Source of the DNA: Talpa occidentalis
Lineage: Eukaryota; Chordata; Mammalia; Eulipotyphla; Talpidae
NCBI RefSeq assembly: GCF_014898055.3
Contig: NW_023601212.1
Span: forward strand, 44,504,329 to 44,568,328
DNA: 64,000 nt
Direction: 5' to 3'
Shown in pieces: positions 47,075 through 58,814 of the stretch (the first letter of the stretch is position 1; each line of letters begins with the position of its first letter). Both the position numbers and the translations under genes were made by a program. Below the pieces are notes generated by a model. The model did not search any database and was not told the origin of the DNA. It worked only from the letters and a program-made list of their open reading frames with translations.

Positions 47075-48350
47075 TTTTGTTTTTGAAGAGTTGATGTTGG
47101 CTTGTAACATTGTATTTAATTTAATGGTACAGATTCACACCTTTTCAGATGCATGTTATCACATCACACCCACCACCAATTTCCCATATTCCTCCACCAC
47201 AGCCCACTGGCCACTTATTTCATTTGCTCCCCACCCTTATCCCCTGTAAGAGTATTAATTCTAGAGACAGAATTCTATAGACTTGTTTCAGTTGGTTTCT
47301 CCTTTGTTTTGTTTCTCTATATTTTACATGTGTGAAATTATTTGGTATTTGTCTTCTCCTTCTGACTTATTTCATTTAGAATTATCTCATCTATTCCATC
47401 CATGTTTTCTCAAATGGCAGTTTTCTCAAATTTTCTCAATTTTTCAACATTTTATCGCTGAATAGTATTTCAGTGTATGTGTGAGTATGTGTGCACAATA
47501 TCTTATTTATCCATTCATCTGTCATTGGGCACTTAAGTTGTTTCCATTATGCAGCTATTATAAATAGTGCTACAATAAACACAGGAGTGCACATGATCCT
47601 TTGAATTAGGATCTTTGCATTCTTTCAGTAGGCACTTAAGACTGCAAATGCTGGGCCATCTGATAGATTTATTTTTAACATTTTGAGAAACTTCCATACT
47701 TACTTCCACAGGACTGACCTACTCTGTATTGCCACCAACAATATAAGTGTATTCCTTTTTCTCCACATCCTCACCAACACTTCTCATCTTTTTAATATGT
47801 GTTATTGCTGTAGGTGTCAGTTGGTATCTTGTGCTTTTGATTTTTGTTCTTCCTGGTAAATGAAGAAGAGTATATATTCATGTATTGGTTGAGTGTATGT
47901 CTTCTTTTTAGAACTATCTTCTTAGTTCTTCTCTACATTTTGCTCTCTCTAAAAATTTTTTTAAAGATTTATTTATTTATTTATTTATTTATAAAGCACT
48001 GGGTACAGTCAGAAGCACTGGAGGGTGAGAGAATTCACCAGAGTCAGAGCAGGGAGCAGAACGGGCAGACTGACAAAATAAACTGCAGAGGGGAGCAGTG
48101 GGAGCAACAGGAGAAGTTTGTGCACCACACGGGACCCTTGCTGGTGGCCGGGGATCGAACCAGCACTGCAGAGGGTGCAGGCAGCTTCTCAGCCCAGTGC
48201 TCAACCACTGGGCCACCAGAGGAGGCCCTGCTCTCTTTATATTAAGATTGTTTTATTTATATTATGTTTTATGGATTATTTGTAGATCTTGGATATTTTC
48301 TCTTTGGCATTGACATTGATTTTCCATGATTTAATAAAAAACTGTACAGC
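47075..48350 (-). mobile_element. Old L1 3' region split by a SINE
   Basis: Antisense L1 landmarks, strongly diverged, run from an A-tail (T/A run at 47060-47075) through CATTCATCTGTCATTGGGCA and TTTCTCCACATCCTCACCAA. A SINE lies at 47957-48227. Confidence 0.7.
47957..48227 (-). mobile_element. tRNA-derived SINE
   Basis: A minus-strand copy with a (TTTA)n tail at left and head at right (GGGCCACCAGAGGAGGCC), flanked by an imperfect TGCTCTCT repeat. Confidence 0.88.
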
Positions 48351-48354
48351 ATAT

Positions 48355-50890
48355 TTTAAATCATTGTTCATTTTTTACACTGAATTCTTTCCTCAGATGT
48401 AGTCCCCATAGAATTTCCACCACCAATTCACCTGTACACCATCACTGTACTATCTTGCTTTGATCCCTCTCCCCCCAACAGAATGTCTTTGATTTATAGT
48501 TTTCTGTTTATCTTTCATTTTTTTGTGTGTTTTTTATTGTTATCATTCCTTCTTTGATCTTTATTTGATTCCACTATATTCCTCCTATAAGAGAAACCAT
48601 TTTTTTTCTTTTTCCTTCTGATTTATTTCACTGAGCATAATCCCGTCTAACTCCATCTATGTTGTGACGAATGACATTAGTTTATCTTTTATATTGCTGA
48701 ATAATATTAGATTTTGTATATGAACCACATCCTCTTGAGCCAGTCATCTATTATTAGGCAGTTGTATTGTTTCCAAGTCTTACCTATTATTATTTGCTTC
48801 AATAAACATACCAGTGGATGTATCCTTTTGAATTAATGTTTAATTTCTGGGTCATATGTAGTTCCATTTTTAGTATTCTGAGGAACATCCACACAGCTTT
48901 CCATAGTGGTTGGACCAGTTTCCATCCCCACCAACAGTGTAGTAGAGTTCTTTTGTTTCACATCCTCGCTAATATTTGTTGTTGCTAGTTTTTTTTAATA
49001 TGTGCCATTCTTACTAGTATAAGATGGTATCTCATAATGGTTTTGATTTGCATTTGCCTGAATATGAGGGATTTTGAACAATTTTTCATATGCCAGTTGG
49101 CCATTAGCATTTCCTCTTTGGAGTAGTGTCTTTTAAGTTCATTTGCCCATTGTTTGACTGGATTCCTTACTTTGTTTTTATTGACTTGTGTGAGTTCTTT
49201 ATATATCTTTGTGATCAATCCACATCAGTTGTATAGAGTGCAAAAATTTTCTCCCTATCAGTGGGGTGTCTCTTTGTTTTAGTTAATGTCTCTTTTGCTG
49301 TTCAGAATCTTTTTAGTTTGATGTATTCCCAGCTGTTTATCTTTTCCTTCACTTCCTTTTCTTTGTGAATGAATCTTTAAAGATGTTACAGAGATGTGTA
49401 TATCATAGTGTTTTACTTATGTTTTCTTCTATGTGTTTTTGGTATCATGTCTCACATCCAAATCTTTAATCCACTATGATTTATTTTTTTGTATGGTGTG
49501 AATTAATGATCTAGTTTCATTTTTGCTTGTGGTTGCCCAGTTTTCCCAATGCCATCGTTGAAAATACTCTCCTTCTCTAGTATATACTATAGGTTCCTTG
49601 GCATAATCATTGTGAAAATGAATCTGGGATTTATTTCTGGATTCTGAATACTATTTCATTGTCCTTTGTGTACATTTTCATTCAAATGCTATACCATATG
49701 ATTTTTACAGCTTTATCATATATCTTGAAGTCTAGGAACACAATATCTCCATTGTTTTCATCAGAAGCATTGGATTTTTGGAATGTATTTTGGGTCTGAA
49801 TTAATTTCAGTAATGTTGTTTTCTATTTCTTTGCAGTATACCATTGAAATTTTGATAAGGATTGCATTGAATCTGTATATTGCATTGGGTATGATGGCCA
49901 TTTTAAGAATGTTAACTCTTCCAATCCTTAAATGGATGATATCTTCCCATTTATTCTGTTTTATTTATCTTGACAATCTCTTATAGTTTTTCTTTTACAG
50001 TCCTTCACCTATTTTGTTATGTTTAACCCTAGTATTTAATTCTCTTTGATTCAGTTATTAAGGGTATCCTTTTCTTGATTTCTTCTTTTTTTTTAGTTCT
50101 TTATGTTGTATAGAAATGCAACTGTTTATGTGTTTATTTGTAGTCTAACACTTTACAGTAGTGATTTGTTATTTTAGTAGATTTCTTAGTTGAATCTTTA
50201 GGGTTTTCTATGCATGTGAGTGTGCTATCCACAAATGGTGATAAATTTTACTTCTATCCAATTTTTTATTCTTTATATAACTTTCTGATGCCTAATTGTT
50301 GTACTATAGTGGTCCAATGCTCATTGAATGGTAGTGGTCAAAGTGGACATCCTTGTCTTGTATCTGATCTTAGAAGAAAACTTAATTTTTTAACCATGAA
50401 GTCTGATGCTGACTGCAAGTTTTTTTTTTTTTTACTTTTGACTTTTATTGTGTTGTGGTATGTTCCTTTTAACCCCATTTTTGAGAGATTTTGATATAAA
50501 TGGATGTTGACTCTTATTAAATGGTTTATCTACATGTGTGCATAATATGATTTTCATTTATCTTTTAGTTGATGTGAGAATTACAATTTTCATTTTGTGG
50601 GTGTTGAACCCTCCTTGTGTTACCTAATAAATCCTACTGGGTCATGGTAGAATATATTTTTAATGTATTGTTGAAATAGTTTGCTAAGATTTTGTTGAGG
50701 ATTTTTGCATCTATGTTCATTGGGGATATTGGCCTGGAGTTTTCTTTTTCTGTAAAATCCTTATATGCTTTTAATATCAGAGAAATGTTGGTGTCATGTT
50801 TTTAGAAGAATTTCCTCTCCCTTTCCTTTTTGAAGATTTGTTAGAATCTGTAGTGGTACCAGCAGGTCCTTATAGGTCAGCTCCTCTGAG
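48355..50890 (-). mobile_element. Old L1, ORF2 3' half and 3' UTR
   Basis: Antisense L1 order is kept: CCATCTATGTTGTGACGA, ATGTGCCATTCTTACTAGTA, CATCCTTGTCTTG (50349-50361), and a reverse-transcriptase part near 50700 (TTTTGCATCTATGTTCATTG). It has many stops and is clearly older than 40566-46765. Confidence 0.85.
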
Positions 50891-51463
50891 CAGAAGATCA
50901 TTATTATACAATTTCTGGAATATAATGTTACACTTCAAAAAAGTTCTAGTGCTATAACACTATCGAAATGACTCCCTCTACATTACCCTGCCACCTATAA
51001 TTGTATCATATATAAAGATATATGAAGTCAAACATGTGAACAGAATATAAAAGTGATCTTTAATCTGAAGTAAACAAGAATATATTCCAGAGGAAGTTGG
51101 CGATGATGCAATATATACAAATAGATATAAATCACCAAAGGTCACAAAGAACACTAAGTAATGACAGAGAATAAAAACAAAAAACAAGTTGGAAATCTGT
51201 AAAAAAAATTCTACATTCTATAATTTGTAAATTTGAATGTACATTCTTGATATTTCTATCATGTCCAACTTTCTCAGATTTACTTTCAACATAAAATATG
51301 GGACTATAAATTAATGTTTTCATACATATATATGCTAGTTTATTTGAAATAAAAAATGCAAAAAACAACAAAAAGTTTATTTGTGAATATTGTTTTGGCT
51401 CAACAAAATCCACAATTTCTTTTATTTCTTGCAAAATTCCTTGCAGCGGTATTTACTATTTCC

Positions 51464-51530
51464 ACATTAACTGCAGAAGGAAATTAAGGTTCTAATTTCT
51501 AAGGAAATTAACTGCAGAAGGAAATTAAGA
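51464..51530 (+). repeat. Short tandem duplication
   Basis: TTAACTGCAGAAGGAAATTA occurs twice in direct order, about 43 bp apart. Confidence 0.85.
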
Positions 51531-51982
51531 GATTCAAACTTTAACATTACATTAAAATGTCATGATAATAGATTGTTCTTGAATTAAACACAAAAGAATA
51601 TATGTGCTATATATAGCAGTGTTTGATAAACCACTTTTGTTGCTCAAATTGTACATTTTAAACATATACAATTTTTAATATGGAATATTCTCCAATAAAT
51701 TTCACAGAAGGAGCAAAATATTCAACACTACATGCATCATAGTAGAATTCAAAACACAGTACATGATTCTCATTGAAGCAGTAGCAAGAGATATCTCTTC
51801 TACCTAGGAAGAAAGAAGAGTATCATATATACATTCAGACAAAAATAAGCAAATTTAAATAAATTCATATGCGATTCTCTCCTTAAATAAACCAGAAGAT
51901 AATGAGACAAACTGATCATATATTGGATCAAGGGAGAAGAGTACCATGATTCACATAACATCATGAATGTGTCTTAGAAACA

Positions 51983-52104
51983 CAGTCTGCCTGTTCTGTT
52001 ACCTGCTCTGTCTCTAGTGAATCCTGTCACCCTCCTACACATCTAGACTGTACCCTTGTTCTTATATAAATAAATAAATAAATCTTTAAAAAAATAAATA
52101 AAAG
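51983..52104 (+). mobile_element. SINE 3' fragment
   Basis: Body and tail only, from CAGTCTGCCTGTTCTGTTAC to AAATCTTTAAAA. The head is missing. Confidence 0.85.
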
Positions 52105-52869
52105 ACACTAAGCCAAAAAAAAAAAAAAGAAACACGATATTGGGATACACAGTGGAAAACACATGACAGAGAGCAGCAGAGCTCAGAAAAATACCCCACC
52201 ATGCAATCTCCTTTGGTAATTAAGCCATTATACTAAATAATTTGTTTCGCTTGTTATGCAGTAATAATTAACTGATACAATAATTCAAGTGAATAGAAGT
52301 GAGGGCAATTATAAAAATCTGTCACTGGCTATCATTTTGATTTGTTATTATGTTTGAAGAAAACATTTAGGGTTGCTTTGTTATTTCACTTTATTTCTAA
52401 CAATTGTATCTAAAATAAAATCAACTTCCACTTAGATTGATATTTAGGTAGCCAAAAATAGTTGAAATGATATGACTGTTTGTGTCATGAGCTGGTGACT
52501 AGACTGGAATTTACTTTCCTCCTGACCATAAATGTTGAATTGAATCCCAAGTGTAAAGGGGAAATAATGATCATTTACCACCCTTCTCTAGTTATGAAAA
52601 ACTAATAAGGGAAGGTATATTTCCTTCAAAGAAAGGAGTATTATTATAGGTGCACTGGAAGCGTCAAGGAGAAATATGATGATAATTCAATAAAAAATAT
52701 AAAGAATTGCCAATTAAATATTCATCCATGTGTATAAACTCAAACACATTGACACCAATCTCCATAATCCAATAAGTAGACATGGAGCATGACAAACAAA
52801 TATTTTGCAGAGTAATTGCAGACTTCTTGTGAATCTATAATAATAGTAGTTAACCTATTTATCAAAATG

Positions 52870-53019
52870 TGTCTCCTGTCTCATCCGCTGCTCCCCACAG
52901 CAGTGTATTTTGTCAGTTTGACTGTTCTGGTCCCCGCTCTTGCTCTGGTGAATCCTCTTACCCTCCTGCACTTCTGACTGTACCCAGTGCTTATATAAAA
53001 AATAAATCTTTAAAAAAAA
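52870..53019 (+). mobile_element. SINE 3' fragment
   Basis: Body and tail only, from TGTCTCCTGTCTCATCCGCT to AAATCTTTAAA. Confidence 0.85.
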
Positions 53020-53107
53020 TGAAGATTTATTTTAAAAAAGTGTGTCTCTCATGCATACTTCTTATGCATATCTTATAGAAAATTTTATGGTAAGAATACA
53101 TGATCTT

Positions 53108-53429
53108 TTTTTTTTTTTTTTTTTTTTTTTAATAGAGGCATGCTTTATTTATTTGTTTGCTGGTTTGTTTGTTTTTGTTTATACATGCACTGGGTACAGT
53201 CAGAAGCACGGGAGGGTGAGAGAATTCACCAGAGCCAGAGCGGGGAGCAGAGCAGGCAGAAGGACCGAAGTACACTGCTGAGGGGAGCAGCGGGCGGCAG
53301 GAGAGGCCTGCGCGCCATGTGGGACTCTCCTCCGGTGGCCGGGGAGCAGCCGGGGATCGAACCGGCGCCGCAGAGGCCGCGCGCAGTTTCGCAACCCAGC
53401 GCTCAACCGCTGCGCCACCGGGGAGGCCC
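53108..53429 (-). mobile_element. Young GC-rich tRNA-derived SINE
   Basis: A full-length minus-strand copy with a perfect 16-bp duplication, AAGAATACATGATCTT (53092-53107 and 53430-53445). Pol III promoter boxes are intact on the minus strand: A box TGGCGCAGCGG (53407-53417) and B box GGTTCGATCC (53354-53363). It is rich in CpG and nearly identical to 60952-61257, so both are recent. Confidence 0.95.
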
Positions 53430-54002
53430 AAGAATACATGATCTTAATGAAGAGAATAAAACCCAGTGACCAGCTATAAAACAGACTGTATGTTAGTCTG
53501 CAGGAAGTAATATAAAAGAAATGATGTACACAACTATGTAAAATTTTTGTCTGTGATTTCCTCCAATACAAAATTACATAAATTGCCTTGGTCATCAATT
53601 GCAGTTACTTTTCCGTAGAAGTAGTTGAACTTATTTACTTCTCTTAGTAAAACAAAAAAATTATTTGGTCTCTTATATGACAAATGAGACAGTAATTCAA
53701 AAAATAAAATCCACATTATTTCATTAGGCAAGTGGGAATTTCAAACTATATTTGTACCACAGTTGGGATAAATATGAGAAAGTATGAAACCAAAAAAAAA
53801 AGGAATAACTGCTGGGTATTACAAAGAGCAGAAAACTTAAAAAATAGGGCTACATAAATTGAGTAGAGAAGTTGAGGTGAAAGAATTGGAAATTCCAAGA
53901 AATAAATGGAAAGAGCAAATTCTACTTCCAGAGTCTGACCAAATAGTCACATTTTCTGAATCTGAAGTTTTCATCTCTACAATTATGGTCACTTCACCAG
54001 AA

Positions 54003-54947
54003 CTATGACAACTGCCCTTTTGTAATTTCTTTCACAAAGAATCTTTTCAGGGCCCTCTTTATGTCTTTGTTCCTCAGACTGTAGATGAAGGGGTTCAGCA
54101 TTGGTGTGACCACAGTGTACATCACTGAGGCTATTGCACTTGATTGTGAGCTGTGGGTAGCTGCAGAGCTAAGGTACACCCCTAGGATTGTACAATAAAA
54201 TAAAAGAACAACTGAAAGGTGAGATGCACATGTGGAAAATGCTTTATACTTGCCCTGAGCAGATGAGATTCTACGTATGGAGGAAACTATCTTAGAGTAA
54301 GAGTAAAGGATACAAATAAAGGGACCACCGCCCAACAAGAGAGCTGCAATGTACATCACCATGTTATTAACAAAGGTGTCAGAACAGGCAAGTTGGATCA
54401 TCCGATTGACTTCACAGAAAAAGTGGGGGATTACCAAGTCTGTACAGAATGAGAGTCGCAAAATCATTAAGCTTTCTAGCAAGGCATTCAGGGCACTAAG
54501 GATCCAGGACACCAGAACCAGCAGTCCACAGAGCCGGGGATTCATGATGACCATGTAGTGCAGGGGGTGACAGATGGCCACAAAGCGGTCATAGGCCATC
54601 ACAGTCAGGAGAAACATATCCAACACAGCAAAGAGTACAAAAAAATAAATTTGGGTGATACAGTGTTCATACATTATGACCTTGCTCTGTGTGTGGATGT
54701 TTAGCAGCATCTTGGGGATGATTGTAGAGGTGAAGCAGATGTCTACCAAGGACAGGTTGCAGAGGAAAAAGTACATGGGTGTATGGAGCCGGGAATCTGA
54801 GCTGACAGCCAGGATGATGAACAGGTTCCCAAAGATAGTGAGCAAGTACATGGAGAGGAAAAACCCAAAAATAAAAGACTGCAGTTGTGGTTCCTCTGAT
54901 AATCCCAGAAGAAATATTGAAATTTTTGTATTATTGCCTGTTTCCAT
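54003..54947 (-). CDS. Olfactory receptor, OR7 family-like, intact (unit D)
   Basis: A 314-codon class II odorant receptor, an odorant-binding G-protein-coupled receptor of the olfactory sensory-neuron membrane. The Met at 54947 ([12 protein letters not shown]) is chosen over the one at 55031: it gives the usual OR length, puts the NNT glycosylation site at the N-terminus, and lies 16 bases after a pyrimidine-rich AG acceptor (54965-54964). In order: GN in TM1 ([12 protein letters not shown]), [10 protein letters not shown] in TM2, [15 protein letters not shown] at TM3, cysteine-rich loop 2, SYSKIVSSI at TM5, [10 protein letters not shown] at TM6 and [16 protein letters not shown] at TM7. No stop or shift interrupts it. 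The wording is typical of OR7; the exact subfamily (A, C or G) is not settled. Its putative promoter exon (58175-58450) is the least conserved of the four units. Confidence 0.95.
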   Translation of the reverse strand: METGNNTKISIFLLGLSEEPQLQSFIFGFFLSMYLLTIFGNLFIILAVSSDSRLHTPMYFFLCNLSLVDICFTSTIIPKMLLNIHTQSKVIMYEHCITQIYFFVLFAVLDMFLLTVMAYDRFVAICHPLHYMVIMNPRLCGLLVLVSWILSALNALLESLMILRLSFCTDLVIPHFFCEVNRMIQLACSDTFVNNMVMYIAALLLGGGPFICILYSYSKIVSSIRRISSAQGKYKAFSTCASHLSVVLLFYCTILGVYLSSAATHSSQSSAIASVMYTVVTPMLNPFIYSLRNKDIKRALKRFFVKEITKGQLS

Positions 54948-54963
54948 GTGGTGGAAATGACCT

Positions 54964-54975
54964 CTGGAAAAGAAG
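54964..54975 (-). promoter_or_regulatory. Splice acceptor before the intact OR
   Basis: The minus strand reads TTCTTCTTTTCCAG/AGG, with the exon starting at 54963, just upstream of the start codon. OR coding exons are normally joined to 5' non-coding exons at such a site. Confidence 0.6.
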
Positions 54976-55217
54976 AAAACAAAATAAAGTTTCATGCAAA
55001 ATTTCATTAACCACATCTCTGAATGCTGCACTATGTATTTTGCTCTTAATAAATTAGCTTTTGCATTCTGTATATGGCTTTATTTCGCCTGTATGATCCC
55101 AGTACCACCTCTAATATTGAATTGTGCCCTAACCAGCATTAAGAGTTCATGTACTCTACAGTTTTTAAGTTATTTTTTTTCATAGCAGAAGTATAAATTA
55201 ATTGCTCAGTTGATGTT

Positions 55218-55280
55218 GTAACTTGTATAGGATGCTGTATAGGATGTAACTTGTATAGGATATAACTTGTATAGGATGCT
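55218..55280 (+). repeat. Tandem repeat of about 16-20 bp
   Basis: Three to four imperfect units of TAACTTGTATAGGATG in direct order. Confidence 0.9.
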
Positions 55281-56423
55281 GAAGAACAAGTTCCCTCACT
55301 TCACTGATGGGGAAGGAATATATAAGCCACCAAAGTTTTTTGTGACATTTCTGATGGTGACATAGCTATCAGAAAAGACAGATGGTTTTAAGAAAAAGGA
55401 GAAGTGAATTTCCTTCTACATTTCATGGGTATTTTGGCAAAACCTATAAACAAGATTGACATTTGAACAAGCACCTCAAAGTAACAGGGGAGAGAGATGT
55501 AACATTCTGTGGGGAAATTTTTTTCCTGACATAGAGACCAACAGTATGGAAGTTCTGAGGAAAGTTTTTGTTTCAAATATTTTAGTTCACAAAGTGAAGC
55601 CCTGTGGTAAAGTGCATGAACATGAGGGACCATGATTACAAATGCTGTCAGATATATTGGAGAGTAAAGTGGCAACTCTTACTGCTGAAGCTTCAAGGAA
55701 GAATGAATTCCTTGTCCAACTACAAATCTTATGGAGTTTATTTATAGTGTTGCAAAGGAGTTCCCTGTCTAGAGATGACCTGGATTCATATATTCCATGA
55801 TAATTCTTATGACATATATGCTAAAACACAATCAATAGCCCAGGTACCCTTGCTCTGATGACTGTTAACACCACAGCATGTGCACACACACACAACCCAA
55901 GGAGTTATCTATGTCTGCAGAATCAGTAAAAAGGAGCTCCTAAAGCTGGGTGGAGGATCCTCAAAGCACTAAAACTGGATCGGGTGATTCCACTCCCGGC
56001 AATCTACCCAAAGGATACAAAAATATTAGTTTGAATGGAAAGCTGCTTTCCTATGCTTACTGCAGCACTATTTACAATAGCCAAGATATTGAATAAAACC
56101 CAAATGCCCCACAGATGAACGCCTCAAGAAGGTGTGATATGTATACACAATGGAATGCTACTCAGCAATCAAAAATGCAGCAATATAGATGCAGCAATAT
56201 AGATGCAATATAGATGTAGCAATATAGATGAAGCTGGAAGGGATTATGCTAAGCAAAATAAGTCAGAAGGAAAAAGAAAAATATCAGATGGTCTCTCAAT
56301 TATAGGGAGAATATAGGGAAACAGAAAAAATGGTCAGCAATAAGACAAAACTTGTAGGAAAACTGTGGGTCTGAGGGATATAGCAGGGGAAGTGGGGGGG
56401 GAAATGGGTCAAAACAGAGGACA

Positions 56424-56668
56424 GGTGACCTTCCTGGTAGCATAGGGTTTAAGTTTCAGCTCTATCATGCTATCACCACTGTGGCCTGTTCCCCAATCAG
56501 GGAGTTAACCCACATGTCTCTCAGCAGACATCTCCTGTCTCCCCAGAATCTCCCCTTAGCAGTATATTTTAGAAGATCCACCTGCTCTGCACCCCATTCT
56601 GTCTCTGGTGAATCCTCTCACCCCCCAACCTCTGGCTTAAACCCTAGTTTTTATGTATAAATAAATAA
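56424..56668 (+). mobile_element. Diverged tRNA-derived SINE
   Basis: The head is diverged (CCTTCCTGGTAGCATAGGG), with the family body (TCTCCCCTTAGCAGTATATT) and a TATAAATAAATAAC tail. Confidence 0.75.
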
Positions 56669-56685
56669 CTAGAAGTACTAAAACT

Positions 56686-56798
56686 TTTTTTTTTTTTTGG
56701 TGGGACCCTCGCTGGGGGCTGGGGAATGAATTGGAGCTGCAGAGGCTGTGGGCAGCCTCGCAGCCCAGCGCTCAACCGCTGTGCCACCAGGGGAGGCC
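56686..56798 (-). mobile_element. Short SINE form: head plus A-tail
   Basis: A minus-strand copy that goes from the head straight to the A-tail after GGGTCCCACC. ACTAAAACTTTTTT flanks it at both ends. It has the same junction as the copies at 13265 and 36945. Confidence 0.85.
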
Positions 56799-57127
56799 CA
56801 CTAAAACTTTTTTTAAAAAAGGAGGGTGGAGGAAAGAACATGAGGGATTATGGTGCTGATTCACTGGTGCCCTGGTGGTAAAAGAACTGTAGGGAGTACA
56901 TCTGAGGGGAGAAATCAAATATTTGATGAAAATGAACAACAATATCAAATAAATAATGAATGAATAAATGAATAAATAAATGAAACAAAGATCCTTCATA
57001 GTGGGAGGCAGTCTGGCTCATATCTAGCCCTATGGCTGGGATGTACTTGCATGTACTGGTTCACTTTTTCAAGAATACTTCAAGATTAAAGCTCAGATGA
57101 GGTTTCTGCATTTCAAAAAGAAAAGCC

Positions 57128-57390
57128 AGGCCCACCTGGTGTTGCAAGGGGTTAAGACGCAACCTATGAAGCTATCCACAGCCACTGCAGCATAAGTTCC
57201 ATCCCTGGTCGGCCACATGGTTCAGCAGGCATTTCTTGTCTCACCTACTGCTCCCCTCAGCAGTGTATTTTGGTCAATCTGCCTGTTCTGCTCCCCGCTC
57301 TGTCTCTGGTAAATCCTCTCACTGTCCCCCTGTTCCTCTGGCCTGAACCCCAGTTCTTATATGCATAAATAAATCTTATAAAAAAAAAGA
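57128..57390 (+). mobile_element. SINE, GGGGTTAAGACGCAAC head type
   Basis: The head matches 39266-39520 (TGCAAGGGGTTAAGACGCAA) and the body and tail are of the family. An A-rich end follows. Confidence 0.85.
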
Positions 57391-58174
57391 AAAAGAAAAG
57401 AAAAGCCAACCACTGGGTTTACATTACAGTGGCACAATACAATGGACTGGTATATGACTAACAAAATATTTCAACTTTAAATATTTCCCACAGTAATCCA
57501 TACACATATAAAGTAAATATCTGCAAAGCAACAAAGTAGAAAGAAACTCTTTCATTTGAAATGCACCATCGAAAACACTAACAAAAACTCAGATCTCAGT
57601 AAAGAATCTGTGCAAAACACTTGCATAGTTAGTTCACAATAGAAGTTCTATCAAATGGAAAATAGATTCAGCCTGAAGGGTAATGAAAAACTGCAAAGTA
57701 AAACTCTTTGGTATCCCTATTGACCTATTAAATAAAATGAACTGTCTTCCTAAGTAACATCTACCACCACTGGCCGAGACCTTTCAGTACAGTTCAGGTT
57801 GTGTTCAAATACACCTCACTTGTAAAAGAGCTTTTAAATGAGTTCAACACCTGCCATTCACACCTAAAAACTCTATTTTTCTCTTTCATCATAAACTGTA
57901 AAAATCCTTGGATATGTTCTAACTTTACTGGATCATAATAGTCTTCACATACTTCTTAGTCTCATCCAAATGGGCTTCTCCTATCCCTTAGTTTTCAACA
58001 ATGACCCTTGATTTCTGAGCACAATGGACAGTTCTCCTTTTAACAATTACATAAATTAATATGGCAATCTCTTGTCTCTAGGCTGATTAAGATCTCAGGT
58101 GAACTCTGGTAAAATCTCTCTGTTGCTTTCATAGTGAGTTACTTCTGAAGTAAGTCCTAGACTCTCTGACCCAC

Positions 58175-58450
58175 CTGGATGAGGTCTCTGAGAAGAAGGT
58201 CTCCAAATGAAAGTCCAAGTTCCTCCCTGTATAGTTGATAATGGAGGCTGAAATTGTTCCTAGACAAACTAGCAGGAAAGAATGAAATGTTGGTTGCAAT
58301 CGCTTCTCGGCCTTTTAGATAAAATCAAGTGAAGAATGAAATGTTGGTCCCTGAACCACATGTACGATTACAAACACAGCAATCACCTCCTGTGCACCTC
58401 AAGATGGTACAAGCTCTGGTTCTGCAAGAAAGAGATATTTACAGCTACAT
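58175..58450 (-). promoter_or_regulatory. Putative OR 5' exon and promoter, unit D
   Basis: The donor position is kept but changed, CAG/GTGGGTC (exon end 58175, GT at 58174-58173). The homeodomain-type CTCATTAGTC is conserved at 58458-58467. The TATATAA box of units B and C is not found, and the O/E-like site is degraded. A 33-nt U2 snRNA fragment lies inside (58299-58331). Since this is the only unit with an intact receptor, the real promoter may differ. Confidence 0.35.
58299..58331 (+). pseudogene. U2 snRNA 5'-end fragment (retro-inserted)
   Basis: ATCGCTTCTCGGCCTTTT, then a diverged stretch, then ATCAAGTG, match nucleotides 1-33 of U2 snRNA with about three mismatches. AAGAATGAAATGTTGGT (17 bp) is duplicated at 58278-58294 and 58332-58348, with four extra bases (TGCA) before the U2 start. 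It is too short to be functional. The target duplication shows insertion by target-primed reverse transcription. Confidence 0.88.
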
Positions 58451-58814
58451 GTAGCAACTCATTAGTCACATTTTTTTTGAACCTCCAACTATTAAGCACA
58501 TGATTTCCCTCTACTCTGGACTACTAGAGCAGATTTTTTTTCCTAATGACTCAGTTCCCAAGAGATCAGGTTAAAAGTCAAGTGAATTCACTCTTTATTG
58601 TTCCTTCTCTGTGAATTTTCTTGTCTCCAGTGTTCTAAGCCCCCAGCAGTGTATCACACCCATTAATTCAAGTTTAAAAAAAAATGTTTAAGACTGAAGT
58701 GAGGAACCAGTGTTAACTAGATCCTCTGAATTTAGACCACTGAAAGGGGTGGGACACTAACACTGATATTTCAAAAAACATTCTATTCCTCTATTCCACA
58801 AAGAATAGAATTGA

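Larger units (their letters stand above)
55948..56950 (+). mobile_element. Old L1 3' end with two SINEs
   Basis: The sense L1 ORF2 C-terminus and 3' region carries TCCACTCCCGGCAATCTACC, then a tandem AGCAATATAGATGC block (56178-56232). SINEs interrupt it at 56424-56668 and 56686-56798. Confidence 0.8.

Noticed and set aside
53108..53429. tRNA genes (A and B boxes)
   Set aside because: The boxes belong to SINE heads. They are followed by the SINE body and tail, with target duplications around the whole.
54948..55031. Longer OR reading frame starting at 55031
   Set aside because: The 28 extra codons lie across a good splice acceptor and precede the normal OR N-terminus; the start at 54947 is far more likely.
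58299..58331. Functional U2 snRNA gene
   Set aside because: Only 33 of about 190 nucleotides are present, with mismatches and no promoter elements.
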